Shown: positions 49,336 to 58,261, counted from the stretch's first letter. The stretch: 64,000 nt of DNA from Oribacterium sp. P6A1 (GCF_000702885.1 NZ_JNKO01000003.1:62001-126000), one strand, 5' to 3'. Translations and numbers: made by a program. Notes: generated by a model from the sequence alone, not told the origin.

Positions 49336-50562
49336 TTATTTTCCGTATTTTTTATAAAGATCGGTATGCGCATAGACTACATTCCATGCACCCGAAGTTT
49401 TTCCTGTTACACAGATATAATGTTTTCCGCTGGCAGCTGTAAAATAGGATACCGCACAGTTGCCGGCCTTTGACACATAACCTGTCTTTGCCATCATAGC
49501 TTCACCGCCGGTCTCCTGTCCATCAATTCGCTTCAAAAAGAGATTTGAAAATGTTAATCCCTTGCTGTGTTTGTTGCTGGCCTTGGTTGTGTAGCTTCTT
49601 GTGGAAAGAACTGCACTTGCGTATGGATCAGCTGCAGCGTATTTCATGACGAGTGCCATATCTTTGGCAGTGGTATAATGATCAGAACCATAAAGTCCCG
49701 TACAATTAGTATAATGTGTTGTCGCGGAAATACCAAGCTCCTGAGCCTTCTGGTTCATAAGATTTACAAATTGTTCTTCAGAACCCGCGATATAGCGTAC
49801 AAGTGCAAGAGCCGCGTCAGCGCCGGAAGGAAGAATGAGACCGTAAAGAAGATCCTGAACAGTCACCTTTTCACCTGCTTTAAATCCGCAGTTGGAAGCT
49901 CCTTCTTTCTGGACATAATCGACGATATCCTGTGTTATCTCCACCTTTTCAGAGAGATCAGAAAGATGCTCGCAGGCAACAAGAAGTGTCATGACCTTGG
50001 TCATGGATGCCGGATTCATTCTGGTTTCTCCGTTTTTGTCCGCAACAATAAGGTTTGAATCGGAATCTACAAGGATCATAAAGTTGGCATTAACTTCAGG
50101 TGTTTCCGTGAGGTCTGTTTTAAGGAAATTTTTAACTCCTGATGCAGCAGCGGCTGTAGCTGCTGAGCCTGATGATTCAGCAGTTGAAGTTTCTGCAGCG
50201 GCAGATGTTTCTGTTACGGCAGATGTTACGGTTTCTGAAGCAGATGTCCCTGTTGGTACCGAAGGTGATGATTCAGTAACTGCAGTTGACTGGGTTGTAC
50301 CTGCAGCAGATTTCGAACTTCCTGCACCGGAGTTTTCCGTAACAGCTGGAGCGGTGGTTTCGGGAGTAAGCTGTGAACTGCTGTCGGCGGTGCTTTCGGA
50401 AGCTCCTACAGGACCGTTATCTGAAATTTCCACGGTTATGGATTTTGTGTCCGCCAGAGTAACGGTGGAGACATTGACAGTGGCTATAACCGCTATGAGA
50501 ATTTCAGCAGCGGCACGTTTGATAAATTTGTTATAGTTTTTCATAATCCAATAAAGCGTCAT
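49336..50562 (-). CDS. D-alanyl-D-alanine carboxypeptidase (S11, PBP5-like)
   Basis: 408 residues (ATG 50562, or ATG 50544 which starts directly at MKNYNKF). Signal peptide to about residue 37, then a Ser/Thr/Ala-rich linker (about 50-140), then the S11 catalytic domain: SxxK in PASMTKVM, SGADAA in place of the common SGN/SAN, and KTG in MAKTGYV. It trims peptidoglycan pentapeptides. The long linker suggests the domain must reach into the wall. A hairpin (50561-50582) separates GAGAGGAT from the first ATG. A family 2 element and an extended -10 lie upstream. Confidence 0.9.
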   Translation of the reverse strand: MTLYWIMKNYNKFIKRAAAEILIAVIATVNVSTVTLADTKSITVEISDNGPVGASESTADSSSQLTPETTAPAVTENSGAGSSKSAAGTTQSTAVTESSPSVPTGTSASETVTSAVTETSAAAETSTAESSGSAATAAAASGVKNFLKTDLTETPEVNANFMILVDSDSNLIVADKNGETRMNPASMTKVMTLLVACEHLSDLSEKVEITQDIVDYVQKEGASNCGFKAGEKVTVQDLLYGLILPSGADAALALVRYIAGSEEQFVNLMNQKAQELGISATTHYTNCTGLYGSDHYTTAKDMALVMKYAAADPYASAVLSTRSYTTKASNKHSKGLTFSNLFLKRIDGQETGGEAMMAKTGYVSKAGNCAVSYFTAASGKHYICVTGKTSGAWNVVYAHTDLYKKYGK

Positions 50563-50674
50563 ACCGGCATCCGGGCCGGTATCGGCTTATATCCTCTCTT
50601 TAAAAGTATGTTGATGAAAAGAATTCTGTTTTTATATTTTTGAACCCCGGATTCATCCCATCATAAGTGTCTAC

Positions 50675-50683
50675 ATTTTAGCA
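50675..50683 (-). promoter_or_regulatory. Extended -10 promoter of the carboxypeptidase gene
   Basis: TGCTAAAAT on the minus strand; the -35 is poor. Confidence 0.5.
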
Positions 50684-50713
50684 TGTTAATGGCACTTCAT
50701 ACCTTAACAAATC

Positions 50714-50766
50714 ATTTCGATTTGAAGGTCAAAATCGGTCAGGCGTCCGCTTGAAAAATTATCACC
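50714..50766 (-). repeat. Partial tandem copy of the family 2 element
   Basis: GTGATAA and TTTTTCAAGCGGACGC of copy C (50829-50857) recur almost exactly at 50742-50766, followed by a different hairpin GATTTTGA/TCAAATC. It looks like a duplicated 5' half. Confidence 0.5.
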
Positions 50767-50860
50767 ATCCCGGGCAGGAAAAAGCGTCCTGCCGGATTTC
50801 GCGTTGGTTTTCAAATGTCCGCACGTGCAGGCACAGCGTCCGCTTGAAAAACTTATCACG
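50767..50860 (-). ncRNA. Three-hairpin element, copy C (family 2)
   Basis: Minus strand, immediately after the ygiQ-like gene terminator: CGTGATAAG; P1 GTTTTTCAA/TTGAAAAC (50844-50852 with 50807-50814, one bulge); GCGGACGC; P2 GTGC/GCAC; GGACAT; the joining box CAACGCGAAATC; P3 ATCC-GGCAGGA/TCCTGCC-GGAT (50767-50797). The stems differ from copy B but pair equally well. Confidence 0.65.
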
Positions 50861-50888
50861 AAAAAAAGAGCACGAGGTTGTCGTGCTC
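50861..50888 (-). terminator. Terminator of the YgiQ-like gene
   Basis: The stem GAGCACGA/TCGTGCTC followed by T7 on the minus strand. Between it and the stop codon lies GACGTGAGTGTCAAAA, an 18-bp exact match (with flanks) to 28755-28772. Confidence 0.88.
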
Positions 50889-50903
50889 TTTTTGACACTC
50901 ACG

Positions 50904-52880
50904 TCATCTTATGATTTTTTTCTTGTTTCCGCCCCGTGAGGTCTTACGGGTATCAGCTCTTTCTGAATTAAGATTCCCTGAACGATGGGAGTCATGGCGG
51001 ACATCGGATCTTCCCTGTCCTTTCCTGCCTGTTACCTCGTGCTTTTTTTCAGGGCGTCTTCCGCCTGATGCATCCTCCTGAGGTTTCCTTGGTCGTATGA
51101 GGCATTCCGGTCCGAATCCTATAAGGTCTTCACGATGTTCTTTCAGCAGTGCCTCTTTTACCAGCTCATAGTTTTCGGGTTTTCTATATTGTATGAGGGC
51201 ACGCTGCATGGCCTTCTCATGAGGATTTTTCGGAACATATACCTCTTCCATGGTGAGAGGATTCAAACCTGTGTAGTACATGGCAGTGGATACTGTTCCG
51301 GGGGTCGGGTAGAAATCCTGCACCTGCTCGGGAATGTAACCCATATCCCTTATATACTCCGCAAGAGTGATGGCATCCTTAAGCCTGGAGCCGGGATGAC
51401 TGGACATAAGGTAAGGAACTATATACTGATTAAGACCAAGTTCCTTGTTTATCTTCTCAAATTCCTTAACAAAGGAGTTGTAAACCGAAACTCCCGGCTT
51501 ACCCATTTCCTTCAGGACATTGTCTGAAACATGCTCCGGGGCAACGCGCATCTGTCCGGAAACATGGTACTTGCAGATTTCTCTCAGGAATTCCTTATTT
51601 GGGTCTGCCATGAGATAATCAAAACGGAAACCGGAACGTACAAATACCTTTTTCACTCCAGGAAGTGAGCGCACTTCACGAAGCATCTTGACATAATCGG
51701 AGTGGTCCACCTTCAGGTTCTTGCAGGGCTCCGGCCAGAGACATTTTTTATTGACGCAGGCACCCTTACTAAGCTGTTTTCCGCAGGCAGGGCCTCTGAA
51801 TTCTGCAGTAGGTCCACCGATGTCAAAGATGTATCCCTTGAACTCAGGATCCGAAGTGATATCCTTTGCTTCCTTAAGGACGCTTTCATGGGAACGGGCC
51901 TGAACTATACGCCCCTGATGCATGGTTATGGCGCAGAAATTGCATTCTCCGAAGCAGCCTCTTGCCTGTGTGATACTTTCCTTGATCTCCCCAAAGGCCG
52001 GAATTCCACCATCCTTATCGTAGATCGGATGCCATGCTCTCATGAAAGGCAGGGCATAAACATCATCCATTTCCATCTCTGTAAGAGGGAGTGAAGGCGG
52101 GTTCTGTACCACGAACATGGCGCCGTCATAACATTCATATACTCTCTTTGCGCTTATGGGATCGGTGTTTCTGTACTGGATGGCGAAGCTTTCGGCGTAT
52201 TTTTTCTTACTTTCCTTTATCTCCAGAAAATCCGGAAGTCTTACCGCATCATAGATATCATCCTCGGAACGGGTCTTATAAACAGTGCCCGGAATCCAGG
52301 TGATATCCTTCACTGCGAGACCTGAGTTAAGGGCATCTGCTATCTCTACGATACTGTGTTCTCCCATTCCATAGGAAATGAGATCCGCACCGCTGTCAAG
52401 AAGCACAGATCGGCGAATGCTGTCGGACCAGTAATCATAGTGAGAAAGTCGTCTGAGACTGGCTTCGATGCCGCCGATGATTATGGGGGTATGCTTATAG
52501 GTTTTACGGATTAAGTTGCAGTATACCGTTGTTGCTCTGTCGGGACGCTTACCCATAACGCCTCCCGGAGTATAGGCATCTGTCTTACGATGCTTTTTTG
52601 CAACGGTATAGTGATTCACCATGGAGTCCATGTTGCCTGAAGAAACAAGGAAACCAAGTCTCGGTTCACCGAATTCCGTAACCGATTCCGGGTTGTTCCA
52701 GTCAGGCTGCGGCAGCATGGCTACCTTGTAACCATGAGCCTCCAGCACTCTCGAAATGATGGCGGGACCGAAACTTGAATGATCCACGTATGCGTCTCCG
52801 GAAACGTAGACAAAGTCAGGCTGTGTCCAGCCTCTCTCCAGCATATCTTCTTTATTTATGGGTAAAAAACCTTCGTACAT
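50904..52880 (-). CDS. ygiQ: YgiQ-family radical SAM protein
   Basis: 658 residues. N-terminal YgiQ region (WTQPDFVYVSGDAYVDHSSFGPAIISRVLEAHGY), then a radical SAM core with the cluster motif GCFGECNFCAITMHQ and a second Cys cluster (CGKQLSKGACVNKKCLWPEPC). A basic, low-complexity C-terminus (about 600-658) follows. The exact reaction is unknown. ATG 52880 has GAGGAT, but this site lies inside a perfect 11-bp hairpin (52884-52909), and a duplicated copy of the site precedes it, so translation is probably regulated. Confidence 0.93.
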   Translation of the reverse strand: MYEGFLPINKEDMLERGWTQPDFVYVSGDAYVDHSSFGPAIISRVLEAHGYKVAMLPQPDWNNPESVTEFGEPRLGFLVSSGNMDSMVNHYTVAKKHRKTDAYTPGGVMGKRPDRATTVYCNLIRKTYKHTPIIIGGIEASLRRLSHYDYWSDSIRRSVLLDSGADLISYGMGEHSIVEIADALNSGLAVKDITWIPGTVYKTRSEDDIYDAVRLPDFLEIKESKKKYAESFAIQYRNTDPISAKRVYECYDGAMFVVQNPPSLPLTEMEMDDVYALPFMRAWHPIYDKDGGIPAFGEIKESITQARGCFGECNFCAITMHQGRIVQARSHESVLKEAKDITSDPEFKGYIFDIGGPTAEFRGPACGKQLSKGACVNKKCLWPEPCKNLKVDHSDYVKMLREVRSLPGVKKVFVRSGFRFDYLMADPNKEFLREICKYHVSGQMRVAPEHVSDNVLKEMGKPGVSVYNSFVKEFEKINKELGLNQYIVPYLMSSHPGSRLKDAITLAEYIRDMGYIPEQVQDFYPTPGTVSTAMYYTGLNPLTMEEVYVPKNPHEKAMQRALIQYRKPENYELVKEALLKEHREDLIGFGPECLIRPRKPQEDASGGRRPEKKHEVTGRKGQGRSDVRHDSHRSGNLNSERADTRKTSRGGNKKKIIR

Positions 52881-52883
52881 ATA

Positions 52884-52909
52884 ATCCTCAATTCTTTAGA
52901 ATTGAGGAT
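52884..52909 (-). promoter_or_regulatory. Hairpin sequestering the ygiQ ribosome binding site
   Basis: ATCCTCAATTC (RNA 5' arm) pairs perfectly with GAATTGAGGAT, which contains the ygiQ ribosome site; the loop is TAAA. A second copy of GAATTGAGGATTATATG (52950-52966) upstream can pair with the same anti-site arm, giving a mutually exclusive fold. Confidence 0.7.
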
Positions 52910-52934
52910 ATTGCCCGGACGGCGAGGAGCCTGT

Positions 52935-52952
52935 TTAATAGGCATTTCTCAT
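52935..52952 (-). CDS. Possible five-codon leader peptide MRNAY before ygiQ
   Basis: ATG AGA AAT GCC TAT TAA begins 17 bp after the AbgB-like stop codon and uses a ribosome site identical to that of ygiQ (GAATTGAGGATTATATG). Its translation would cover the upstream copy and change folding of the ygiQ site. It may simply be the by-product of a duplication. Confidence 0.4.
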   Translation of the reverse strand: MRNAY

Positions 52953-52969
52953 ATAATCCTCAATTCATT

Positions 52970-54406
52970 TTACAAAGCTATGGGCTTTGCGTCCTTCTCT
53001 ATAGGACAAACATAGCCTGAAGCTGTTCGTTTTTCAAATTCTTCTCTTGCTTCCTTCAGTATATCAGGCTTCTCGTAGAGGTCCAATGCAGCACAAGCCA
53101 GCACCTTTCCGGCATGGATAAGAGCTTTGTGACCTATGCTTGAGCCTCCGCAGGAAACATTCTGCCAGCTGTGACCCGGTGCTCCGTTTACAAAACCTGC
53201 AACATGAATCTGACCGGTAGGGGTCTCCCAGGAAACGTCGCCAACATCAGTTGAGCCTGCCTGAAAAGCAGTGCTGTGATAGAGAGGAATCAGGAAGTTG
53301 TTGATTCCTGTCGTTCCGTGCTGACTCTGTTTTTCTGTGTATTCCCTGATTTCGTCATCATGCTTTGATGCGAAGCCGGGAGCAGGATTCTCCGGGCAGG
53401 TGGCACTGAGTTTTCTTGCGAACTCAAATTCCTCTTCTGTGTATGTGGGAACTCCAAGTTCCCTGAAGTTCTCGTAAAGCACCTTTTCCAATGTGAAATT
53501 TGGGACAAGGTCTGCAGTTCCGTCGATGAAGGTTCTGTCGAAGCTTGTCTCGGTCATGAGGGAAGCACCCTCAGCTATTTTATCGACGCGTTTTAAAAGT
53601 TCAACACAATTTTTTACTTTTCCTGCACGTACCATATAAAGAACAGAGGCATGGTCCTGTACTACATTGGGTGAAACACCTCCTGCATTTGTTATGGCAT
53701 AATGCACACGGCAGTCAGATGTCATGTGCTCCCTCAGGTATTGAACACCGGTATTCATGAGTTCCACTGCGTCGAGAGCCGACCTTCCGTGCTCAGGGTC
53801 ACCTGCGGCATGGGCTGAAACTCCGTGGAAATCATAAAGTATCTGAATAGTGGAGTTGTTGGTTCCGGTCTTTACTTCATTAACATCCTCAGGATGCCAG
53901 GTTAGAGCTGCGTCAAGATCCTTCCAGACACCGTCTCTTGCCATAAAGGCCTTTGCGGCGCCACCCTCTTCCCCCGGGCAGCCGTAGAAGATAACGGTTC
54001 CTTCATGACCGCTTGTTTCCAGATAATGCTTGATACCGAAGGCAGCTGCGAGAGCTCCGGTGCCCAGCATGTTGTGACCGCAGCCATGACCTGCACCGCC
54101 CTCTACCAGTGGTGTATGTGAAAGAGCGTTTCGTTCCTGGCTAAGACCGGAAAGAGCATCGAACTCTCCGAGGATTCCGATAACAGGGTGTCCGGAACCG
54201 AAGGTGCCTGTAAAAGCTGTCTCAATGTTGTCGAAATTCTTCTCTACCCTGAAGCCGTTCTCTTCCAGCACCTTTTCATAAAGAGCTGCTGATTTATATT
54301 CCTTGAGACTGAGTTCGGGATTCGCCCAGATCTCATCCGATAATTTTGTAAAGATCTCCTTGTTATGCTCAATGAAGTTTACTGTCTGTTTCTTAAGTTC
54401 AGTCAT
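52970..54406 (-). CDS. M20D amidohydrolase, AbgB-like
   Basis: 478 residues. M20 metal-binding motifs: GGAGHGCGHNMLG, PGEEGGAAKA, and the dimerisation region GVSAHAAGDPEHGRSALDAVELM. The length and C-terminal TPTGQIHVAGFVNGAPGHSWQ resemble AbgB, the p-aminobenzoyl-glutamate hydrolase subunit, more than short N-acyl-amino-acid amidohydrolases. It probably releases amino acids from N-acyl conjugates. An amino-acid ABC transporter lies upstream, compatible with uptake and hydrolysis of a conjugate. Confidence 0.88.
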   Translation of the reverse strand: MTELKKQTVNFIEHNKEIFTKLSDEIWANPELSLKEYKSAALYEKVLEENGFRVEKNFDNIETAFTGTFGSGHPVIGILGEFDALSGLSQERNALSHTPLVEGGAGHGCGHNMLGTGALAAAFGIKHYLETSGHEGTVIFYGCPGEEGGAAKAFMARDGVWKDLDAALTWHPEDVNEVKTGTNNSTIQILYDFHGVSAHAAGDPEHGRSALDAVELMNTGVQYLREHMTSDCRVHYAITNAGGVSPNVVQDHASVLYMVRAGKVKNCVELLKRVDKIAEGASLMTETSFDRTFIDGTADLVPNFTLEKVLYENFRELGVPTYTEEEFEFARKLSATCPENPAPGFASKHDDEIREYTEKQSQHGTTGINNFLIPLYHSTAFQAGSTDVGDVSWETPTGQIHVAGFVNGAPGHSWQNVSCGGSSIGHKALIHAGKVLACAALDLYEKPDILKEAREEFEKRTASGYVCPIEKDAKPIAL

Positions 54407-54449
54407 GATGTCCTTCTTTCCGGCCGTAGTCAGACCAATTTAATATAGT

Positions 54450-54546
54450 GATGTCAGCGTCAAAAGCCGATACAGAAATGCTGGGCGTTTTGCACTGCGT
54501 TGAACGTCAGCCCATTGAAAGTTTCTACGTGAATGGCTGGTGCTGT
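54450..54546 (+). repeat. Structured dispersed repeat (family 1)
   Basis: GTCAAAAGCCGATAC opens it. The hairpin CGTCAGCC/GGCTGGTG (54505-54542, with two G-U pairs) and a TTGAAAGTTTCTACGTGAA loop follow. It ends against the ABC-operon terminator. Confidence 0.65.
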
Positions 54547-54550
54547 TTTT

Positions 54551-54588
54551 AACAAAACCCGAGATACATGTTTATGCATCTCGGGTTT
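54551..54588 (-). terminator. Terminator of the amino-acid ABC operon
   Basis: The 11-bp stem AAACCCGAGAT/ATCTCGGGTTT followed by TTGTT on the minus strand. Confidence 0.82.
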
Positions 54589-54614
54589 ACAGAGGCCCTG
54601 GCCTCTTTGTCTAT

Positions 54615-55370
54615 TTATGCTTCAAGTACCTTGCCCAGGAAATCTTTAAGTCTCGGGCTTTCGGGATGATCAAAGATCTGTTCCGGTGTACCCTCTTCGA
54701 TGATGTTTCCGTCAGCCATGAATACAACACGGTTTCCCACTTCCCTTGCGAAGCCCATTTCGTGGGTTACGCATACCATTGTCATGCCTTCCTTTGCAAG
54801 CTCCTTCATAACTTCAAGAACTTCTCCAACCATCTCAGGGTCAAGAGCTGATGTAGGCTCATCGAAAAGCATAACCTCAGGATCCATGCAAAGAGCTCTT
54901 ACGATGGCGACTCTCTGCTTCTGTCCTCCGGAAAGCTGAACGGGATAAGCCTGGGCCCTGTCCTTGAGACCTACTCTGTCCAAAAGCTCAAGAGCTTTCT
55001 TCTCGGCTTCTTCTTTGCTCTTACCCTTTACGATCTGTGGGGCAAGAGTCAGGTTCTCAAGTATGGTCTTATGAGGGAACAGGTTGAAGTGCTGGAACAC
55101 CATGCCCATTCTCTCACGGAACTCATCCAGATTTATTTTTTCATTTACGATGTCCTTGCCATCGAAGATGATGCTTCCGTCTGTAGGCTCTTCCAAAAGG
55201 TTAAGACTGCGGAGGAAGGTTGACTTACCGGAGCCTGATGGTCCGATGACCACCATTACGTCTCCCTTGTTGATGTCGATATTTACACCGTCCAGAGCCT
55301 TGATGGCCCCGTAATTATAATGTTTCTTAAGGTCTCTGACCTTGATGAGTGCTGTATTATCTGTTGTCAC
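54615..55370 (-). CDS. Polar amino-acid ABC transporter ATP-binding protein
   Basis: 251 residues, start GTG 55370 overlapping the permease gene by 14 bp, behind GAGGATG. Walker [11 protein letters not shown]-loop [14 protein letters not shown] (GlnQ/HisP type), signature [15 protein letters not shown], Walker [15 protein letters not shown]-loop [12 protein letters not shown]. It energises import through the adjacent permease. Confidence 0.96.
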   Translation of the reverse strand: MTTDNTALIKVRDLKKHYNYGAIKALDGVNIDINKGDVMVVIGPSGSGKSTFLRSLNLLEEPTDGSIIFDGKDIVNEKINLDEFRERMGMVFQHFNLFPHKTILENLTLAPQIVKGKSKEEAEKKALELLDRVGLKDRAQAYPVQLSGGQKQRVAIVRALCMDPEVMLFDEPTSALDPEMVGEVLEVMKELAKEGMTMVCVTHEMGFAREVGNRVVFMADGNIIEEGTPEQIFDHPESPRLKDFLGKVLEA

Positions 55371-56136
55371 TTTGACGCATCCTCCTCTCTACATACTCGA
55401 TGATCTTTGATGTCGGGAAGCACAGGCAGAAGTAAAGGAATGTTGCCATGAGAAGAGGTTCTGCGATGATGAAGGTCGCTGACTGGACGCTCTTAACATT
55501 GAACATGATGTCCTGTACACCGATGGTATAGCAGATTGAAGACTCCTTGATGATGGTAACGAACTCGTTGGCAACTGCAGGAAGGATGTTCTTGATGGCC
55601 TGAGGAAGGATGATGTGATACATGGTCTGAGCCTTGCTCATGCCAAGGGATCTTGCAGCCTCGGTCTGTCCGTTGTCTACACCTTCGATACCGCCTCTGA
55701 TAACCGCACTCATATATCCACCGGAATTAAGTGCAAGGGCAACTGCTGCCGGGAAAAATCTCTCAAACTGGATAAATCCAAGGAAAGTAAACTTGGGAAG
55801 AGTGATAAATCCGAATACTATATAGTAGACAAGGAATATCTGAACCAGCATAGGCGTACATCTTACGAACTGCACGTAGCAGTTTGCGATGAGCTTAACC
55901 GGGTTGAACTTCGCGATAAAGTCGTTTCTCTTTTTCTTTTTAATGTCATCGGTCTTTACCTTCTCAAGATATCTGAAAGGTCTCACATCGGACAGAAGCA
56001 TAAGTGCAAGTCCGAAAGCCAAGAAGAAACCGAAGAAAACTGTGCAAAGCGCCAACAGGACAGTAACTATAAGGCCCTGCTGGAACATGTTGCCATAGGT
56101 GAGTATCTTTTCAATATTACCCCAACTGATGGTCAT
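55357..56136 (-). CDS. Polar amino-acid ABC transporter permease
   Basis: 259 residues, HisM/GlnP family, about five membrane helices. The EAA loop is [38 protein letters not shown] charged insertion (about 60-80, [15 protein letters not shown]) lies between the first helices. It probably works as a homodimer, since only one permease gene is present. An intercistronic terminator separates it from the binding-protein gene. Confidence 0.95.
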   Translation of the reverse strand: MTISWGNIEKILTYGNMFQQGLIVTVLLALCTVFFGFFLAFGLALMLLSDVRPFRYLEKVKTDDIKKKKRNDFIAKFNPVKLIANCYVQFVRCTPMLVQIFLVYYIVFGFITLPKFTFLGFIQFERFFPAAVALALNSGGYMSAVIRGGIEGVDNGQTEAARSLGMSKAQTMYHIILPQAIKNILPAVANEFVTIIKESSICYTIGVQDIMFNVKSVQSATFIIAEPLLMATFLYFCLCFPTSKIIEYVERRMRQSDNR

Positions 56137-56173
56137 AAAAAATATTCCTGCCTTTCAAAAAAAACTCAAAAAT

Positions 56174-56194
56174 CTCCGGGACCATATCCCGGAG
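56174..56194 (-). terminator. Intercistronic terminator between binding protein and permease
   Basis: The perfect stem CTCCGGGA/TCCCGGAG followed by ATTTTTGAGTTTTTTTT on the minus strand. Partial readthrough would give excess binding protein over permease, as is common for such operons. Confidence 0.8.
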
Positions 56195-56221
56195 AAATAA
56201 TAACACACTTTCGTGTTAATG

Positions 56222-57163
56222 TCAGTTTGAAGCTACCTGACCGTTTGCATCAAGCTGGCCCTCGTAAACATTCTCAGAATCAGATGCAAGCTCCTGAGCT
56301 GTAGCGATGTACTCATCCATGGTTCCATCTGCAAGAACTTCACTGATAACTTTGTTTACAACAGGTGCAAGGTCGCTTCCCTTCTTAAGAGCGATAGCTG
56401 AACCTTCTGTGTCGTACTCTACATCCCATGCGATCTGGAGCTCAGGGTAGTTCTTGATGTACTGCTCTGCTACTGCCTTCTCGATGAATGCGCCTTCAAG
56501 CTTTCCTGAAACCATCTCTGAGATGATATCTGTAACCTTGGCAAGACCGATGATGTTTGCATTAGGAGTGTTCTTCTCTGCAAGACCCATCTGGATGGAA
56601 CCTGTCTGTGCACCTACAGGAAGCTTGTCAAATGCTGAATAATCCTTGTACTTGTCGCTATCTGCCTTACGGATAACGAAAGCCTGTCCGCCTGAATAGT
56701 AGATGTCAGAGAAATCAAAGGTCTGTGCACGCTCAGGGCTTGGTGAGAAACCTGAGATACCGAGGTCAATGTTTCCGTTCTGAAGCTCCATGAGGATACC
56801 GTCGAAGTCGATAGGAACAACCTGAAGCTCAAGACCCATCTCATCAGCGATCTTCTGAGCAAGTGCGATATCGAAACCAACGAGTTCAGGATTTCCGTTG
56901 TTGATGTGATAGAACTCATAAGGTGCGAAATCAGGTGATGTTCCGATGGTGAGCTTACCCGGTGTGATGGTTGTGAACTCTGCTGCTGCCTCTGTAGCAG
57001 CTTCAGTTGTGTCCTTGGCAGCTTCTGAAGCTGCCTCAGTTGTAGCTTCTGCTCCCTGGGCTGTTGTAGCAGCTGCTGTCTCAGGAGCCTTTGATGAACC
57101 GCATGCTGCAAGTGTAGCTGCGGCAAGTACTGTTGCCATAAGTACGCTGAAAGTCTTCTTCAT
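56222..57163 (-). CDS. Amino-acid ABC transporter substrate-binding lipoprotein
   Basis: 313 residues. A signal peptide ends in a lipobox (ATLAACGSS, Cys21), followed by an Ala/Thr/Glu-rich linker to about residue 68. The SBP_bac_3 fold follows (KLTIGTSPDFAPYEFYHI, ELVGFDIALAQKIADEMGLELQVV, DFDGILMELQNGNIDLGISGFSPSPERA, AIALKKGSDLAPVVNKVI). The ligand is probably a polar amino acid. It is the first gene of the operon, with promoter at 57249-57276 and GAGGAGG. Confidence 0.95.
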   Translation of the reverse strand: MKKTFSVLMATVLAAATLAACGSSKAPETAAATTAQGAEATTEAASEAAKDTTEAATEAAAEFTTITPGKLTIGTSPDFAPYEFYHINNGNPELVGFDIALAQKIADEMGLELQVVPIDFDGILMELQNGNIDLGISGFSPSPERAQTFDFSDIYYSGGQAFVIRKADSDKYKDYSAFDKLPVGAQTGSIQMGLAEKNTPNANIIGLAKVTDIISEMVSGKLEGAFIEKAVAEQYIKNYPELQIAWDVEYDTEGSAIALKKGSDLAPVVNKVISEVLADGTMDEYIATAQELASDSENVYEGQLDANGQVASN

Positions 57164-57248
57164 AATATCCTCCTCAAATCGAGATTCATTCGATATGGTT
57201 ATGGTGAAAAAATGTTGTATAACTTCACCTTGCTTACTATGTTTTTAG

Positions 57249-57276
57249 ATTATATACCTTATCCGGAATAAATCAA
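57249..57276 (-). promoter_or_regulatory. Promoter of the amino-acid ABC operon
   Basis: -35 TTGATT (57271-57276), 16-bp spacer, -10 TATAAT (57249-57254) on the minus strand. Confidence 0.75.
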
Positions 57277-57281
57277 GTATT

Positions 57282-57312
57282 ATTATTCATAAAACATGAA
57301 AAATGTGAATAA
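57282..57312. promoter_or_regulatory. AT-rich inverted repeat upstream of the ABC promoter
   Basis: ATTATTCA (57282-57289) and TGAATAAT (57305-57312) form an inverted repeat just upstream of the -35. TGAATAA half-sites resemble ArgR-type boxes only loosely. Further TTATGCAT copies follow up to 57362. The remaining sequence to 57469 shows nothing else. Confidence 0.4.
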
Positions 57313-57469
57313 TATGCAAATCACGATGCATAAAACTGGTTTTTGAGTGTAGATTTATGCATATTTGAGATGCTTGATACGTTGTTCCGCATTAGTTTCT
57401 TCTCATCATTACAAGGCAGAATCATCCGTCAATATCATGGAACTCTACAGTCTGTAAAAAAATAATAAG

Positions 57470-57513
57470 TGCAGATGCCGGAGAAAACTTCTCTGACAGC
57501 TGCACTGCTGCTT
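57470..57513 (-). terminator. Terminator of the histidine-phosphatase gene
   Basis: The stem AGTGCAG/CTGCACT with inner AGAGAAG/TTTCTC is followed by TATTATTTTTTT on the minus strand. Confidence 0.75.
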
Positions 57514-57518
57514 CTTTA

Positions 57519-58094
57519 TTAAAGAATATCATCTATCATTCTATGTTTTCCGTCAAGCGATTCAAAAACTCTTATTTCACAGTTTTTTGGCTTCGGTCTC
57601 CAGTAAATGCCGTTTGGTCTGTCCATTAGGTATCCGGAAAGCGGGCGCATGATGCCGCCGTGACAGGCGATGAGGACATTTTCATAGTTCTTCTGCTCCA
57701 GTTCTTTCAGAAAAGAATGGCTCCGTTCGATCATTTCTGACAGCTTCTCTACGGATTTTGGTGCAGGAAAGAACTCCGGTAAATACCAGTAAAGCATCAT
57801 GGCAGGACCTAAAAGGTAATAGTTCTTAAGCTCATACTTCCCGAAATCAGCTTCTATAAGTCTGTCATCGATGATGATTTCCGATTTATCGACATTACCG
57901 ATGATGGAACCTGTCACTACAGCTCGTTTAAGTGGGCTTGCGTAAACTGCATCAAATTTGATATCCCCTATCTTTTTCCGTGCTGCCTTTGCCTGTGCAA
58001 TTCCTGTCTCATTAAGAGGTTCGTCTGTACGTCCCTGCATAAGCCGCCTTTTGTTGTACCTTGTCTGTCCGTGTCTCGCTATCCAGATTTTCAT
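57519..58094 (-). CDS. Histidine phosphatase family protein (phosphoglycerate mutase-like)
   Basis: 191 residues. The RHG motif is in IWIARHGQTRYN (His7 region), followed by GRTDEPLNETGIAQA, VYASPLKRAVVTGSII, the acid Glu in LIEADFGKYE, and the second catalytic His in LIACHGGIMRPL. Substrates in this family range from sugar phosphates to cobalamin intermediates, and none is indicated here. Promoter at 58135-58163 and GGAAGGGAAG upstream. Confidence 0.92.
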   Translation of the reverse strand: MKIWIARHGQTRYNKRRLMQGRTDEPLNETGIAQAKAARKKIGDIKFDAVYASPLKRAVVTGSIIGNVDKSEIIIDDRLIEADFGKYELKNYYLLGPAMMLYWYLPEFFPAPKSVEKLSEMIERSHSFLKELEQKNYENVLIACHGGIMRPLSGYLMDRPNGIYWRPKPKNCEIRVFESLDGKHRMIDDIL

Positions 58095-58134
58095 TTGATG
58101 ATACTTCCCTTCCTGTCAATAATTCTATAGGGAT

Positions 58135-58163
58135 AGATTAATCAAATTCCATCGTAAATTCAA
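58135..58163 (-). promoter_or_regulatory. Promoter of the histidine-phosphatase gene
   Basis: -35 TTGAAT (58158-58163), 17-bp spacer, -10 TAATCT (58135-58140) on the minus strand. Confidence 0.6.
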
Positions 58164-58194
58164 TCATGAGAAGATCATGAATTAAGTTGCGTAA

Positions 58195-58224
58195 AAAACG
58201 ACCACCTTTCAGAATAGGTGGTCG
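58195..58224 (-). terminator. Terminator behind the VOC remnant
   Basis: The stem CGACCACCT/AGGTGGTCG followed by TTTTTTACG on the minus strand. Confidence 0.85.
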
Positions 58225-58261
58225 TCTTACATACTATGATGCGAGTGTAAAAGTTGATATC

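Noticed and set aside
50704-50898. 64-aa frame on the minus strand
   Set aside because: It reads through the family 2 element and its terminator. The repeated SFSSGR comes from the duplicated half-element, and no ribosome site is present.
57282-57362. Definite ArgR boxes before the amino-acid ABC operon
   Set aside because: TGAATAA half-sites exist, but the second halves deviate too much; reported only as an inverted repeat.
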